From Sinorhizobium terangae (GTDB lineage Bacteria; Pseudomonadota; Alphaproteobacteria; Rhizobiales; Rhizobiaceae), in assembly GCF_029714365.1 (NCBI RefSeq), contig NZ_CP121659.1, positions 3,563,501 to 3,627,500 on the forward strand: 64,000 bases of DNA. Reading direction: 5' to 3'. Position numbers and translations under genes: made by a program. Position 1 is the stretch's first letter. Each line of letters opens with the position of its first letter. This document shows positions 1 to 8,390 of this stretch, piece after piece. The notes under the pieces were generated by a model, which worked only from the letters and a program-made list of their open reading frames with translations, had not been told where the DNA came from and made no database searches.

Positions 1-1
1 C

Positions 2-1036
2 GTACCGATCGTGCACGACCAGGGCTGCGGCATGTCGTCCACCGGCGATGGGATGAAGAACCTGCACCGGACGCTTGCCGGCTATGCCCGCCACGTCAAT
101 TTCGGCGGCGTGCTGATGGTCGGGCTCGGTTGCGAAGTCAACCAGTTGACGCTTTACGGCCAGAGCGGCTCCGGCGCGGAAAAACGCCACTTCAACATCC
201 AAGAGGCGGGCGGGTCCCGCCGCTCGGTCGAGCGCGCGCTGGGCGTGCTCGATGAAATCGCCCAGGAAGTCGCAACGGCGCGGCGCGTGCCAATACCGGT
301 CAGCGAGATCATCGTCGGTCTGCAATGCGGCGGCTCCGACGGGCTTTCGGGGGTCACGGCGAATCCCGCACTCGGTGCCGCGGTCGACATTCTCGCCGGT
401 GCCGGCGGCACCGCGATCCTCTCGGAAACCTCGGAGATATACGGGGCCGAACATCTGTTGCGCAGCCGCGCGGTCAACGAAGACGTCGCGGCAAAGCTCG
501 ATGGCCTGATTTCCTGGTGGGAAAACTACGTTGCGCTGCACGGCGCCTCGCTCGACAACAATCCGTCGCCGGGCAACAAGCGCGGCGGCCTTACGACGAT
601 CCTCGAAAAGTCGCTCGGTGCAGTCGCGAAGGGCGGACGGTCACCGTTGACGGCTGTCTACAATTACGCCGAACGCGTAACCGAGCATGGGCTCGTGTTC
701 ATGGATACGCCGGGCTACGACCCGGTTTCGGCAACCGGCCAGGTCGCCGGTGGCGCCAACGTCATCGCGTTTACCACCGGGCGCGGCAGCTGCTTCGGCT
801 GTCGCCCCGCGCCATCGATCAAGCTCACCAGCAACACGCCGCTTTATCGCGCCATGGAGGAAGACATGGACATCGATTGCGGTGTGATCGCTTCGGGAGA
901 GGCGACCATCGCAGGGCTTGGCCGTGAAATCTTCGACCTGATCATCGATACCGCTTCCGGTCGCAAGACCAAGAGCGAACTGTTCGGGTACGGCGACAAT
1001 GAATTCGTTCCCTGGCATCTGGGGGCTACGCTTTAG
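2..1036 (+). CDS. UxaA-family sugar-acid dehydratase, 5' end cut by the window
   Basis: This frame is open from the first bases of the window, so the true start lies upstream and only the C-terminal part is present (344 codons plus stop). It matches the catalytic C-terminal part of altronate/galactarate dehydratases (UxaA/GarD family). Visible markers are VHDQGCGM at the edge, GLGCEVNQ, GLQCGGSDG, and the cysteine-rich GSCFGCRPAPSIK near the end, which in this family helps bind the metal cofactor. These enzymes remove water from sugar acids to give 2-keto-3-deoxy acids. The next genes are a sugar dehydrogenase, an ABC sugar importer, a zinc dehydrogenase and a lactonase, so the substrate is more likely a 6-deoxy sugar acid such as L-fuconate than altronate; that is inference. 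Family assignment is firm, substrate is not. Confidence 0.85.
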   Translation, partial: VPIVHDQGCGMSSTGDGMKNLHRTLAGYARHVNFGGVLMVGLGCEVNQLTLYGQSGSGAEKRHFNIQEAGGSRRSVERALGVLDEIAQEVATARRVPIPVSEIIVGLQCGGSDGLSGVTANPALGAAVDILAGAGGTAILSETSEIYGAEHLLRSRAVNEDVAAKLDGLISWWENYVALHGASLDNNPSPGNKRGGLTTILEKSLGAVAKGGRSPLTAVYNYAERVTEHGLVFMDTPGYDPVSATGQVAGGANVIAFTTGRGSCFGCRPAPSIKLTSNTPLYRAMEEDMDIDCGVIASGEATIAGLGREIFDLIIDTASGRKTKSELFGYGDNEFVPWHLGATL

Positions 1037-1045
1037 AGGGACAGA

Positions 1046-1157
1046 CCCTCATCCGCCTGCCGGCACCTTCTTCCCGCATGCAGGGAGAAGGGACGATGCC
1101 GCAGCCGCTAAAGTCCCCTCTCCCCGCAAGCGGGGAGAGGGCCAAGGTGAGGGGCAA
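1046..1157. repeat. ~110-bp intergenic repeat, copy A (stem-loop element)
   Basis: The gap between the dehydratase and the aldo/keto reductase contains an element that recurs at 53523-53632 with the same order of blocks: CCTCATCC, a CCTTCT..AGAAGGGACGATGCCGCA block, a CCCGC..GCGGGGAGAGG stem, and a closing GGTGAGGGGC. The outer ends (CCCTCA / TGAGGG) and the inner arms (CCCTCTCCCCGC / GCGGGGAGAGGG) are complementary, so the transcript can fold into stem-loops. It looks like a dispersed rhizobial palindromic repeat rather than a gene. Confidence 0.7.
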
Positions 1158-1204
1158 ACCCCTCTGAGTTTAGAAACGCGCATCCTTGGAGGAGGAAACA
1201 AGGA

Positions 1205-2224
1205 ATGCAGACCAGAAAGATCGGTCGGACCGACCTTGCGGTGACCGAGTACAGCTTCGGCGCGGCCGCGCTTGGCGGCCTCTATCGCGAATGCACGCGC
1301 GAAGCCGCAATGGGGACGCTGGATGCTGCCTGGGCCGCAGGCATCCGCTATTTCGACGTGGCGCCCTATTACGGGTTGGGACTGGCCGAGCGGCGCGTCG
1401 GCGATTTCCTGCAGGACAAGCCGCGCGACAGCTTCGTGCTCTCGACAAAGGTTGGCCGCCTGCTCCGCCCGGTGCCGGAAGGCGCGGTTCCCGACTATTC
1501 CTATGTCAAACCGCTGAATTTCGACGTCACCTTCGACTACAGCTATGACGCGATCATGCGGTCGGTCGAATTCAGCTACGCACGGCTCGGCCTCAATCGC
1601 ATCGACATCCTTTATGTCCACGACATCGGCGTCTACACCCACGGTGCCGCGAAGAATGCCGTGCTCTTGCGGCAACTGATGGATTCCGGCCTGAAGGCGC
1701 TGGAGGAGCTGAAAACGGCCGGTGTCATTTCGGCCTACGGCCTCGGCATCAATGAAGTGCCGGTCTGCCTCGAGGTCATGCGGCGGGCCGATATCGACTG
1801 CATCCTCTTGGCCGGGCGCTACACGCTTCTCGACCGCTCGGCGGTCGCCGAGTTACTTCCCCTTTGCGAGAAGAAGGGGACATCGCTCGTCGTTGGCGGC
1901 GTGTTCAATTCCGGCATTCTCGCCACCGGCCCGGTGGAGGGAGCCCATTTCGACTACATGCCGGCGAGCGAAGACGTGCGGACGCGGGTTGCGGCGATGG
2001 AAAAGATCGCGCGCGACCGCGGGATGCCGCTTGCCGCTCCCGCGCTCCAGTTCCCGCTTGCCAACCGCCAGGTTGCCTCGGTCCTGCTCGGTACGGCGAA
2101 GCCTTCGAGCCTCGAGCGCAATATGGAACTCACCCGACGGAAGATCGCTACGGAAGACTTTGCTGCTTTCGAACCCTACACCCTCGTCGCGCCCGAACTC
2201 GGGCTCGAGGCGGTGAGGGCCTGA
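1205..2224 (+). CDS. Aldo/keto reductase, probable L-fucose (6-deoxyaldose) 1-dehydrogenase
   Basis: A 339-residue cytoplasmic NAD(P)-dependent aldo/keto reductase. The catalytic tetrad is visible: Asp51 and Tyr56 in FDVAPYYG, Lys82 in LSTKVG and His139 in LYVHDIG. The fold is the (beta/alpha)8 barrel of the AKR superfamily, and the sequence resembles the D-threo-aldose 1-dehydrogenase/L-fucose dehydrogenase group. That group oxidises the C1 hemiacetal of sugars to a lactone. A GGAGGAGG Shine-Dalgarno at about 1188-1195 supports this ATG. It lies in the same strand and cluster as an Rbs-type importer and a lactonase, which would take the product onward. Pyridoxal 4-dehydrogenases share this family, so the substrate is an inference from context. 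Confidence 0.85.
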   Translation: MQTRKIGRTDLAVTEYSFGAAALGGLYRECTREAAMGTLDAAWAAGIRYFDVAPYYGLGLAERRVGDFLQDKPRDSFVLSTKVGRLLRPVPEGAVPDYSYVKPLNFDVTFDYSYDAIMRSVEFSYARLGLNRIDILYVHDIGVYTHGAAKNAVLLRQLMDSGLKALEELKTAGVISAYGLGINEVPVCLEVMRRADIDCILLAGRYTLLDRSAVAELLPLCEKKGTSLVVGGVFNSGILATGPVEGAHFDYMPASEDVRTRVAAMEKIARDRGMPLAAPALQFPLANRQVASVLLGTAKPSSLERNMELTRRKIATEDFAAFEPYTLVAPELGLEAVRA

Positions 2225-2486
2225 TGTGTGACGCCGCGTTGGCTGGATGTCGGCGCGGCGGCCAAGAAGGGACAGCGGCACGCCGGTGGCCCGTCTAAGA
2301 ATGCCTATGAAAACATGTTGTTGCGTCTGGGAGGAACGCAATGAATGGAACCCGGCGTTACGGCTTGCCATTTCAAATTCACTGCGCTAGCGTACAATCT
2401 GTTTTTTATAGATAAAAGATCGATCCGTAGGCACCTTGCGGATCGCATCCAATAACGGAACAGGTGTATTTGAGAGGAGAAACCCA

Positions 2487-3476
2487 ATGAGCATCACAAA
2501 GCACATTCTATCCCGCCGTGCCTTTACGGCACTTGCCGGTGCCGCTTTCCTTGCAACGATGGCGCCCGTCGCGTCATTCGCGCAGGACGTCACGATCCCG
2601 ATCATCGTCAAGGATACCACGTCCTTCTATTGGCAGATCGTTCTCGCGGGTGCGCGCGCGGCCGGTAAGGACCTCGGCGTGAATGTGCCGGAGCTTGGCG
2701 CCCAGTCTGAATCGGACATCAACGGCCAGATCAGCATTCTCGAAAATGCCGTTGCCGGCTCGCCGGCTGCAGTCGTGATCTCGCCGACGGAGTTCAAAGC
2801 CCTCGGCAAGCCGATCGACGAGGCCGCAAAAGCTGTTCCGATCATCGGCATCGACTCGGCCGCTGACTCAAAGGCCTTCACCTCGTTCCTGACGACCGAC
2901 AACGTCCAGGGCGGTCGCATTGCCGCTGATGGCCTTGCTGCCGCAATCAAGGAGGCGACCGGTAAGGAGGAAGGCGAAATCGCCATCATCACCAGCCTGC
3001 CGGGCGTCGGCTCGCTCGACCAGCGCCGTGACGGCTTCCTTGACCAGATCAAGACCAAGTATCCGGGCTTCAAGGTCGTTGCCGACAAATATGCCGATGG
3101 TCAGGCGACCACCGGTCTCAACATGATGACTGACCTCATCACCGCCAACCCGAACCTCGTCGGCGTCTTCGCCTCCAACCTGATCATGGCGCAGGGCGTC
3201 GGCCAGGCGATTGCCGAAAACAAGCTCGGCGACAAGATCAAGGTGATCGGCTTCGACAGCGACGAAAAGACCGTCGGCTTCCTCAAGGAAGGCGTTTTGG
3301 CCGGGCTCGTCGTGCAGGACCCCTACCGCATGGGTTATGATGGCGTGAAGACGGCGCTTGCGGTCTCGAAGGGCGAGAAGGTCGAAGCGAATGTCGATAC
3401 CGGCGCGAACCTCGTCACCAAGGCGAACATGGCCGAGCCGAAAATCGATGCGCTCCTGAACCCGAAGGTAAACTAG
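2487..3476 (+). CDS. Periplasmic sugar-binding protein of a CUT2/Rbs-type ABC importer
   Basis: A 329-residue Peripla_BP_4 (RbsB-like) protein that captures a sugar in the periplasm and delivers it to the permease encoded downstream. ATG 2487 is chosen because GAGAGGAG precedes it and it starts a clear export signal (residues 1-33, ending near VASFAQ). The open frame extends 17 codons further upstream without a better start. The signal contains SRRAF before a hydrophobic core, a partial twin-arginine motif, so Tat export is possible but Sec cannot be excluded. Typical family elements include the early IPIIVKD strand, DINGQISILENAV and a KVIGFDSD segment. Two stem-loops follow the gene before the ATPase gene. 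The ligand is not readable from the sequence; the neighbours suggest a 6-deoxy or related aldose. Confidence 0.9.
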   Translation: MSITKHILSRRAFTALAGAAFLATMAPVASFAQDVTIPIIVKDTTSFYWQIVLAGARAAGKDLGVNVPELGAQSESDINGQISILENAVAGSPAAVVISPTEFKALGKPIDEAAKAVPIIGIDSAADSKAFTSFLTTDNVQGGRIAADGLAAAIKEATGKEEGEIAIITSLPGVGSLDQRRDGFLDQIKTKYPGFKVVADKYADGQATTGLNMMTDLITANPNLVGVFASNLIMAQGVGQAIAENKLGDKIKVIGFDSDEKTVGFLKEGVLAGLVVQDPYRMGYDGVKTALAVSKGEKVEANVDTGANLVTKANMAEPKIDALLNPKVN

Positions 3477-3487
3477 ACCCGGGGCAG

Positions 3488-3564
3488 GCGACGGCGGGTT
3501 CGAGGGCGCCGTCGCCGTCCGGGTTGGCGCATAACCCCGGGAAGCGATTTTCGGGGTTATGCGC
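3488..3564 (+). promoter_or_regulatory. Two tandem perfect stem-loops between binding-protein and ATPase genes
   Basis: Two inverted repeats follow the binding-protein stop codon. The first has 9-bp perfect arms (3488-3496 and 3507-3515). The second has 13-bp perfect arms (3527-3539, GCGCATAACCCCG, and 3552-3564). Neither is followed by a T-tract. In many sugar ABC operons such structures stabilise the 3' end of the binding-protein mRNA or partly terminate transcription, giving more binding protein than membrane components. That role here is inference; the pairing is directly visible. Confidence 0.7.
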
Positions 3565-3627
3565 GGATGGGCGTTGCTGCGGAGCGCGGACCTTGACGCG
3601 AAGGTGCTGCCTGAGGAGGGCATTCTC

Positions 3628-5175
3628 ATGATTGGACTTCAAGAGGTCGGCCATAGACACGAGCTCAGAACGCCCGTCGGCCACCCCGTTCCCAAGGGTG
3701 AGCCGATCCTCGAGTTGCACAGTCTGCGGAAGAACTACGGCGCCGTGGAAGCGCTGAAGCCCGCGACCATGACATTCCTCTCGGGCGAGGTGCATGCAAT
3801 CGTCGGCGAAAACGGCGCCGGCAAATCTACGCTGATCAAATTGCTGACGGGGGTGATCACCCGAACCGCGGGCGATATCCTCTGGTGCGGCGAGCCGGTT
3901 CAGCTCGCGACCCCCAACGAGGCGATTTCGCGCGGCATCAACGCCGTCCATCAGGAAGTCGTGCTCTGCCCGCATCTTTCCGTCGCGGCCAACATGTTCC
4001 TCGGTGATGAGATGAACAAGCGCGGCCTGATGCGCAAGCGCGCAATGACCGATGCGGCGCAAGGCGTGCTCGACGATCTCGGTTTCAACCTGCCCGCAAG
4101 CGCGGTGCTCGGAAGCCTGACGATCGGCCAGCAGCAGCTGGTCGCCACGGCGCGGGCGGCGATGCGCGGCACCCAGTTCCTGATCTTCGACGAGCCCACG
4201 GCCTATCTCACGCGCCAGGAATCCGAGCAACTGTTCCGCCTCATTCGCCGGCTGCAGGGCGAAGGCGTCACGATCGTCTATATCAGCCACCGCCTGGAGG
4301 AGGTGTTCGAGCTTGCCGACCGGGTCTCCGTCCTGCGCGACGGCACCCACGTCGGCACCCGCGCGATCGACGAGACGAACGAGGCCGAGCTGATCGCGCT
4401 GATGATCAATCGCACGATCGAACAGATCTATCACAAGGAGCACTTTACCGCCGGCGAGACGCTCGTTGAAACGCGCGGGCTGAGCGGTCCGGGCTTTGCC
4501 GACGTGTCGCTGACGGTCCGGGCCGGCGAGATCGTCGGCCTCTATGGCCTGATCGGCGCCGGCCGCAGCGAATTTGCACTCGGCCTTTACGGCCGCCATC
4601 GGCTGAGCGCCGGGGAGGTCTTCTGGCAGGGGAGCAAGGTCGAGATCGACAGCGAGCGAAAGGCGATGGAGCTCGGGATCGCGCTTGCGCCGGAGAGCCG
4701 CCGCGATCAGGGGCTCTGCCTCAACCTGCCGATCGGCCTTAACATCAACTTGCCGGTTTTCCGCAAGCTGACGCGCGGACTGACGATCAACCGTGCCGAG
4801 GAGGCGGCGAACGCCGACCGCCAGATCCGCGATCTGAAGATCAAGACGCCGTCGCGCCGGGTGCTTGCGTCCGCCATGTCCGGCGGCAACCAGCAGAAGA
4901 TCGTCATCGGAAAGTGGCTGAGCCACGGGGCGAAACTGTTCATCTTCGATGAACCGACCGTCGGCGTCGATGTCGGCACCAAGGCCGAAATCTACCGGCT
5001 TTTCGCGCGGCTCCTGGAGAAGGGGGCGGGCATCATCCTGATTTCGTCCTACTTGCCGGAGGTCTACGAACTGTCGGACCGGCTGCACGTCTTCCGGCAG
5101 GGGCGGCTTGTGGGAAGCCACGGCTACCGCACGGCCAGCCATGAAGAGGTGCTGGCGCAGGCGATCGGCGCGTGA
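3628..5175 (+). CDS. Sugar ABC transporter ATPase with two fused ATP-binding domains (RbsA/MglA-like)
   Basis: A 515-residue cytoplasmic ATPase that powers sugar import with the adjacent permease. It carries two ABC domains in tandem. The first has Walker A GENGAGKST, signature LTIGQQQ and Walker B FLIFDEPT. The second has the degenerate Walker A GLIGAGRSE usual for CUT2 ATPases, signature MSGGNQQ and Walker B FIFDEPTVG. ATG 3628 is preferred because GAGGAGG lies about seven bases upstream; the frame is open back to 3559 and beyond, but that extension would overlap the stem-loop. Length and domain order match RbsA/MglA. The permease gene follows after 41 bases. Confidence 0.92.
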   Translation: MIGLQEVGHRHELRTPVGHPVPKGEPILELHSLRKNYGAVEALKPATMTFLSGEVHAIVGENGAGKSTLIKLLTGVITRTAGDILWCGEPVQLATPNEAISRGINAVHQEVVLCPHLSVAANMFLGDEMNKRGLMRKRAMTDAAQGVLDDLGFNLPASAVLGSLTIGQQQLVATARAAMRGTQFLIFDEPTAYLTRQESEQLFRLIRRLQGEGVTIVYISHRLEEVFELADRVSVLRDGTHVGTRAIDETNEAELIALMINRTIEQIYHKEHFTAGETLVETRGLSGPGFADVSLTVRAGEIVGLYGLIGAGRSEFALGLYGRHRLSAGEVFWQGSKVEIDSERKAMELGIALAPESRRDQGLCLNLPIGLNINLPVFRKLTRGLTINRAEEAANADRQIRDLKIKTPSRRVLASAMSGGNQQKIVIGKWLSHGAKLFIFDEPTVGVDVGTKAEIYRLFARLLEKGAGIILISSYLPEVYELSDRLHVFRQGRLVGSHGYRTASHEEVLAQAIGA

Positions 5176-5216
5176 CCGCAAGAAACAAGGCATAAGGGAC
5201 TGCAGGGAGGAACGAC

Positions 5217-6194
5217 ATGAGTGTGGAAACGGTTGAAAGCAGCACGGGGCCGACGCCGAGGAAAGGGATCAGCATCCTGTTCGGCCTGACGCTGCTCGGG
5301 CTCCTGCTCTTCCTCTGGCTGCTCCTCGGCTTCGCGACCAACAGCTTCTGGACGCCGAACAACATCAGCAACCTCTTGCGCCAGGGCGCGATGACGGCGA
5401 TCCTCGCCGTCGGCCAGACCTTCGTGATCATCACCGCGGGCATCGATCTCTCGGTTGGCGCGGTGGTCGGCTTCACCAGCGTCATCGTGGCATGGCTGCT
5501 CGCCGCCGGCGTTCCGCTATGGCTCGCCCTCATCGCGACCTTGGCGATCGGCGTCCTGATCGGCGCCTTTCACGCCTTCGGTATCGTCCGCATGGGCCTG
5601 CCGGCCTTCATCATCACGCTGGCGACGCTGACCTCACTGCGCGGCATCGGTCTGCTCATCACCAACGGTTCGACGATATCGATCAGCAACGAGGCTTTCA
5701 CCAATTTCTCGCGGGCCGATTTCCTCGGTGTGCCGAGCCTGTTCTGGATGGTGATCGTCGTCGCCGTGCCGGCCTATATCTTCCTGCACTTGAGCCGTTT
5801 CGGCCGCTATCTGTTTGCCGTCGGCTCGAACGCCGAGGCGGCGCGCCTTTCCGGCGTCAACGTCAACCGGACGACCTATCTCGCCTACATCCTGTCATCG
5901 ACCTGCGCCGCCTTTGTCGGCCTGCTGCTTGCCTCGCGCATCGGCATCGGCAACGCCACGCAGGCAGAAGGCTGGGAACTGCAAGCGATCGCCTCGTCGG
6001 TGATCGGCGGCACGAGCCTGTTCGGTGCCGTCGGTTCGGTCCACGGTCCGCTGCTCGGCGCCTTCATTCTGGCGACCATCAACAACGGCGCCAATCTTTT
6101 GAACGTCAATTCCTTCTGGCAACGCATCATCACCGGGCTGCTCATCATCGTCATCGTCTACTTCGACCAGCTCCGGCGGCGGGGCGAGCGATGA
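5217..6194 (+). CDS. Sugar ABC transporter permease (RbsC-like)
   Basis: A 325-residue inner-membrane permease of the BPD_transp_2 (RbsC/AraH) family, with many hydrophobic segments from about residue 20 to residue 315. The conserved ITAGIDLSVGAVVGFTS segment near residues 78-94 is characteristic. ATG 5217 follows GGAGGAACGAC. It pairs with the two-domain ATPase and the binding protein immediately upstream as a complete CUT2 importer with a single, presumably homodimeric, permease. Its stop codon overlaps the start of the next gene (ATGA at 6191-6194), so translation of the transporter and the catabolic dehydrogenase is probably coupled. Confidence 0.92.
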   Translation: MSVETVESSTGPTPRKGISILFGLTLLGLLLFLWLLLGFATNSFWTPNNISNLLRQGAMTAILAVGQTFVIITAGIDLSVGAVVGFTSVIVAWLLAAGVPLWLALIATLAIGVLIGAFHAFGIVRMGLPAFIITLATLTSLRGIGLLITNGSTISISNEAFTNFSRADFLGVPSLFWMVIVVAVPAYIFLHLSRFGRYLFAVGSNAEAARLSGVNVNRTTYLAYILSSTCAAFVGLLLASRIGIGNATQAEGWELQAIASSVIGGTSLFGAVGSVHGPLLGAFILATINNGANLLNVNSFWQRIITGLLIIVIVYFDQLRRRGER

Positions 6195-7231
6195 CCGGGG
6201 TTGACGGTATGAAGGCCGTCCTCTGCCCGGAGCCGGGCCGCCTCGAGATCGTCGACCGCAGCCGGCCCGCGGCGCCGGCCGCCGGCTGGGTGCGCCTTGC
6301 CGTCAGCCATGTCGGGATCTGCGGCACCGACTATCATATCTTCGAAGGCAAGCATCCCTTCCTGGAATATCCCCGCGTGATGGGGCACGAAATCTCGGCA
6401 AAGGTGATCGAAGCGGGACCTGAAACGTCGCTCGCGCCCGGGACGCTGGTGGTGGTCAATCCCTATCTCTCCTGCGGAAGCTGTGTCGCCTGCCGAAGCG
6501 GAAAGCCGAATTGCTGCACGGCGATCCGTGTCCTCGGCGTGCACACCGACGGTGCTTTCTGCGAGGAGATCACCATGCCGGAAGGAAATCTCTATCCGGC
6601 TCAGGATCTCTCGCCCGAAGCCGCCGCTACGGTCGAGTTCCTGGCGATCGGCGCCCATGCCGTCCGCCGGTCGACGGCGGCGCCCGGTGCCCGTTCGCTG
6701 GTCATCGGTGCCGGCCCGATCGGCCTCGGGACGGCGCTTTTTTCCCGCATTGCCGGGCACGACGTGACCCTCCTCGACACGAGCGCGGAACGACTGGCCT
6801 TTGCCCGCGACAGGCTCGGCTTCCCGCACGGCGTCGTGGCCGATCGCGACACGGAACGTGCAATCGCTGAGGCGACGAATGGCGATGGCTTTGATGTCGT
6901 CTTCGACGCGACGGGCAACACAACGTCGATGGAGCGGTCGTTCGCCTACGTCGCCCATGGCGGAACGCTGGTCTTCGTCAGCGTGGTCAAGGACGATATC
7001 CGTTTCTCCGATCCGGAATTCCACAAGCGCGAGATGACGCTGGTCGCCAGCCGCAATGCGACACGGGCTGATTTCGATCATGTCATCGCGTCGATCCGTG
7101 ACGGTCTGGTTCCGGTCGACGCGCTGATCACCCATCGCACGACACTCGCTGAGGCGGTGAACGACCTGCCACGCTGGGCGCACGAAAAAGGCGGCCTCGT
7201 CAAGGCCGTAATCACAGTGGGTGCCGCATGA
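6191..7231 (+). CDS. Zinc-dependent alcohol/sugar-acid dehydrogenase (MDR family)
   Basis: A 346-residue medium-chain NAD(P)-dependent dehydrogenase. Catalytic zinc ligands are visible at Cys44 (GICGTD) and His66-Glu67 (VMGHE). The structural zinc lobe has cysteines at 95, 98, 101 and 108/109. The nucleotide-binding loop GAGPIGLGTA marks the Rossmann domain. The first ATG overlaps the permease stop (ATGA); a second ATG six codons later (6209, MKAVLC) is an alternative start and fits many family members better. Dehydrogenases of this type oxidise sugar acids or polyols such as L-galactonate or 2-keto-3-deoxy-L-fuconate. In this operon the last role would complete a fucose-type pathway, but it is unproven. 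Confidence 0.88.
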   Translation: MTGVDGMKAVLCPEPGRLEIVDRSRPAAPAAGWVRLAVSHVGICGTDYHIFEGKHPFLEYPRVMGHEISAKVIEAGPETSLAPGTLVVVNPYLSCGSCVACRSGKPNCCTAIRVLGVHTDGAFCEEITMPEGNLYPAQDLSPEAAATVEFLAIGAHAVRRSTAAPGARSLVIGAGPIGLGTALFSRIAGHDVTLLDTSAERLAFARDRLGFPHGVVADRDTERAIAEATNGDGFDVVFDATGNTTSMERSFAYVAHGGTLVFVSVVKDDIRFSDPEFHKREMTLVASRNATRADFDHVIASIRDGLVPVDALITHRTTLAEAVNDLPRWAHEKGGLVKAVITVGAA

Positions 7232-8061
7232 CCCTCATCGATGCTCACCAGCACTATTGGACGCTCGGCCTTGGCCATAACGACTGGCCGGAGCCGGATC
7301 TCGCGCCGATCTACCGCGATTTCGGGCCGGAGGACCTCAAGCCTAATCTGGCAGCCTCAGGAATTTCGCGGACCGTTCTCGTCCAGGCCGCTCCGAACGT
7401 GAGGGAAACCGAGTTCCTGCTTTCGGTCGCCGAGCGGGAGAAGAGTGTGGCGGCGGTGGTCGGCTGGGTCAATATATTGGCGACCGATGCCGTTTCAGAA
7501 ATCAGGCGCCTGAAGACCAACCCCAAACTCAAGGGCATCCGCCCGATGCTGCAGGCCATTGCGGAAACCGCCTGGATCCTGCAGCCGCCGGCGATCGCCA
7601 CGCTGCAGGCCCTGCCTGGACTCGATATGCGGTTCGACGCCCTGATCCAGCCGCGGCATCTGCCGGTCATTGCCGCCCTTGCCGATCAGGTGCCGGAGCT
7701 GGCGATCGTCGTCGACCATGGTGCCAAGCCTTTCATCGCGGCCGGAAAGCTGGAGCCGTGGCGGTCCGACATGGCCGCACTCGCCCGCCGCCCGAACGTC
7801 CACGTCAAGCTCTCCGGGCTTGTGACCGAGGCGGGCGGCGGCTGGTCGGTCGAGAGGCTCAAGCCTTACGCCGCGCATCTCCTCGATGTCTTTGGAGCAG
7901 ATCGTGTGATGTTCGGCAGCGACTGGCCGGTCGTCTTGCTCGACGCCGACTATGGCGCATGGTTTGCTGCAGCACAGGAACTGACGGCGCATCTCACATC
8001 CCTGGAACGGGAGAATGTTTTCTCGCGGACGGCCGCCCGCTTTTACGGAATTTCCGGCTAA
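7228..8061 (+). CDS. Amidohydrolase 2 family lactonase, probable L-fucono-lactonase
   Basis: A 277-residue metal-dependent hydrolase of the Amidohydro_2 family (COG3618). The N-terminal DAHQHYW provides the HxH metal-binding pair (His7, His9), VVDHGAKP supplies the central histidine, and FGSDWPV near residue 232 carries the catalytic aspartate. This family includes L-fuconolactonase and L-rhamnono-lactonase, which open the lactone made by sugar 1-dehydrogenases. The start overlaps the upstream dehydrogenase stop (ATGA), so it is the last gene of a translationally coupled set. The combination of aldo/keto dehydrogenase, lactonase and UxaA-type dehydratase is what suggests a non-phosphorylating fucose-like route. 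Confidence 0.87.
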   Translation: MTLIDAHQHYWTLGLGHNDWPEPDLAPIYRDFGPEDLKPNLAASGISRTVLVQAAPNVRETEFLLSVAEREKSVAAVVGWVNILATDAVSEIRRLKTNPKLKGIRPMLQAIAETAWILQPPAIATLQALPGLDMRFDALIQPRHLPVIAALADQVPELAIVVDHGAKPFIAAGKLEPWRSDMAALARRPNVHVKLSGLVTEAGGGWSVERLKPYAAHLLDVFGADRVMFGSDWPVVLLDADYGAWFAAAQELTAHLTSLERENVFSRTAARFYGISG

Positions 8062-8390
8062 GGATTTGCCTTGCCCGGCTTACTTCACTGCCGTGCGTCC
8101 GGCCGGATGCGCCGAAAGTCGCTGTAGTACTTTGAATTGCTTCATGCTTTTGTCCTGAAATCAGGAAGCAGACAAGGATGGCATTGCGCAAGCGAACGGG
8201 CGCAGCGTTCGGAAATCCAGTAACATTTTACGGAGAGACCTTGTACCGGGGCGGAAAGGACATCATTGTTGCACCGCACAAGAAACATGGTAGTCTGCCA
8301 GCGATTGCGGACACCAAGACAAACAATCGCAAGCTTGCGTCCGACTGGGAGCGGCGTTGTCGTTGATTTGAAACAAGGGGTACGCGTCCC
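8062..8390. other. 329-bp gene-free region before phaZ
   Basis: This gap holds a mosaic repeat copy (8085-8167) and the upstream region of phaZ. A 62-codon open frame at 8178-8366 has no recognisable domain and no clear ribosome binding site, so I do not call it. No convincing promoter consensus could be fixed by eye. Confidence 0.5.
8085..8167 (+). repeat. Dispersed intergenic mosaic repeat (RIME-like), copy 1
   Basis: A divergent copy of the intergenic element described at 63369-63473. It keeps the order GCGTCC..GGATGCGC, GTCGCTGTAGTACTTTGAAT, GCTTCATGCTTTTGTCCTGAAATCA. The layout matches what is known in rhizobia as intergenic mosaic (RIME/ABC-type) elements; the exact class is inferred. 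Confidence 0.65.

Noticed and set aside
3415..5193. A 592-codon open frame antisense to the sugar ABC ATPase gene
   Set aside because: Low-complexity Arg/Asp-rich product with no domain; it mirrors the conserved ATPase coding strand and arises from high GC at third positions.
8178..8366. A 62-codon open frame upstream of phaZ
   Set aside because: No ribosome binding site or family similarity and it lies next to an intergenic repeat.
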